The position numbers and the translations under genes were made by a program. From Actinomyces trachealis (GTDB lineage: Bacteria > Actinomycetota > Actinomycetes > Actinomycetales > Actinomycetaceae): DNA of 64,000 nucleotides. Of the stretch, positions 63,226 to 64,000 are shown piece after piece. Within the stretch, counting starts at the first letter, position 1. Each line of letters begins with the position of its first letter. The stretch is taken from contig NZ_CP065027.1 in NCBI RefSeq assembly GCF_015711475.1, positions 310,001 through 374,000 on the forward strand. Reading direction: 5' to 3'. The notes beneath the pieces are model-generated. The model saw only the letters and a program-made list of their open reading frames with translations, was not told where the DNA came from and searched no databases.

Positions 63226-64000
63226 TCAGAGCTTGGCGACGGTGTCCAGGGCCTGCGCCAGGTCCGCGAGGATGTCGTCAATATGCTCGATGCCGATGCT
63301 CAGGCGCACCGTGCCGGGGCCGATACCGGCCTGGGCCAGGCTGGCGTCGTCGAGCTGGGAGTGCGTGGTGGTGGCTGGGTGGACGCACAAGGAGCGCACG
63401 TCACCGATATTCGCCAGGTGGGAGAACAGGGTGAGGTGGTCGATGAAGGCTGCCCCGGCCTGGCGCCCACCCGCCAGGTCGAAGGCGAAGACGCTGCCCG
63501 CACCCCGGGGGCAGTACTTCTGGTGCAGCTGGTAGTAGGGGCTGGACTTCAGGCCCGCGTAGCGCACCTCGGTCACTTCCGGGCGGCCCTCCAACCAGCG
63601 GGACACTGCCAGGGCGTTGTCCACATGCCGCTCCATGCGCAGCGAGAGGGTCTCTACGCCCTGGGCCACCAGGAAAGCGTTCATGGGGGAGACCGCGAAG
63701 CCTAGATCCCGCTGCCCCTCCGTGTGGGCCTTGAGAAGGAAGGCCAGGTTGGCGTCCAGGGCCCCGCCCACGCCCAGGTCGCGGGCGTAGACCAGGCCGT
63801 TGTAGGCGGGCTCGGGAGTGTTGAACTCGGGGAACCGCTCCGGGTGCTGGGCAAAGTCAAAATTCCCGGAGTCCACGATCACGCCCATGACGGAGGAGCC
63901 ATGACCACCCAGGAACTTGGTGGCGGACTCCACCACAATGTCCGCGCCCCACTCGATCGGGCGGATCAGGTAGGGGGAAGCCATGGTGTTGTCCACCACC
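63226..64000 (-). CDS. metY: O-acetylhomoserine aminocarboxypropyltransferase (5' part outside window)
   Basis: C-terminal 257 residues of a Cys/Met-metabolism PLP enzyme. The PLP-Lys motif SATKFLGGHGSSVMG is at residues 25-39 of the visible part, and MDNTMASPY-type residues are at its beginning (VDNTMASPYLIRPIEWGAD). The C-terminal half contains RMERHVDNALAVSRWLEG and LSIGIEHIDDILADL. The frame is still open at base 64000, so about 170-180 N-terminal residues lie beyond the window. With metX directly downstream it catalyses direct sulfhydrylation of O-acetylhomoserine to homocysteine in methionine synthesis. No SAM or methionine riboswitch can be judged because the upstream region is missing. 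Confidence 0.95.
   Translation of the reverse strand, partial: VVDNTMASPYLIRPIEWGADIVVESATKFLGGHGSSVMGVIVDSGNFDFAQHPERFPEFNTPEPAYNGLVYARDLGVGGALDANLAFLLKAHTEGQRDLGFAVSPMNAFLVAQGVETLSLRMERHVDNALAVSRWLEGRPEVTEVRYAGLKSSPYYQLHQKYCPRGAGSVFAFDLAGGRQAGAAFIDHLTLFSHLANIGDVRSLCVHPATTTHSQLDDASLAQAGIGPGTVRLSIGIEHIDDILADLAQALDTVAKL

Overview
The window is GC-rich, densely coded bacterial chromosome. It has many GTG starts and 1-8 bp gene overlaps, and several actinobacterial family markers: DUF3073, DUF2516 and DUF3618 proteins, a GlnR-like orphan regulator, a ppk-MutT1-type pair and a sterol-carrier-family protein. Gene content best fits the Actinomyces/Schaalia group (Actinomycetaceae). That assignment rests on gene families and composition; no rRNA or other phylogenetic marker is present.

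Layout. 1-9.7 kb: the end of a TM2-domain protein, purL, a HAD hydrolase, glycogen debranching glgX, a phosphatidylcholine-synthase-like enzyme, an orphan membrane protein and gdhA. 9.7-10.5 kb: a wrecked cell-wall-anchored 5'-nucleotidase gene between two terminator hairpins. 10.6-18.9 kb: an SCP2-like protein, the fructose operon fruR-fruK-fruA, then purF-purM and a DUF3073 protein. 19-26 kb (mostly minus strand): a holin/DUF3618/DUF3618 envelope operon, a GH3 lipoprotein, a MacB-like ABC pair and a zincin. 26.2-27 kb: tRNA-Glu, then tRNA-Asp/tRNA-Phe twice. 27-29.8 kb: a PadR-controlled membrane protein and an MscS channel.

30-33.3 kb: the most unusual locus. A small secreted Trp/Tyr-rich peptide with a strong ribosome binding site is followed on the same strand by two membrane proteins of matching topology (one N-terminal helix, a large outside domain, three C-terminal helices) and an ABC ATPase. 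The arrangement resembles lactococcin-972-type bacteriocin loci, but the peptide does not match the known peptide closely, and the large associated membrane protein appears as two separate genes. The DNA is visibly more AT-rich than its surroundings.

33.4-40 kb: msrB plus an endonuclease/exonuclease/phosphatase-family gene, an EamA transporter remnant, a DUF4870-like protein, a DEAD-box helicase, a CPBP protease, a short HicB-like ORF, a quinone-reductase-like flavoprotein and tRNA-Lys. 40-50.9 kb: a conserved hypothetical gene, ppk with a very long N-terminal extension, a Nudix/histidine-phosphatase fusion, the GlnR-like regulator, a membrane protein, a nitrobindin-ygfZ pair, a DUF2516-dtd pair and a truncated SRPBCC gene. 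51-58.7 kb: clpC, ppdK and an unrecognised 435-residue protein. 58.7-60.6 kb: a decayed IS3-family element abutting an IS4/IS1634-like transposase fragment. 60.8-64 kb: an alpha/beta hydrolase, metX and the 3' part of metY, forming a methionine cluster.

No CRISPR array, rRNA or prophage was seen. Every functional call rests on motifs and family knowledge, since no database search was possible.
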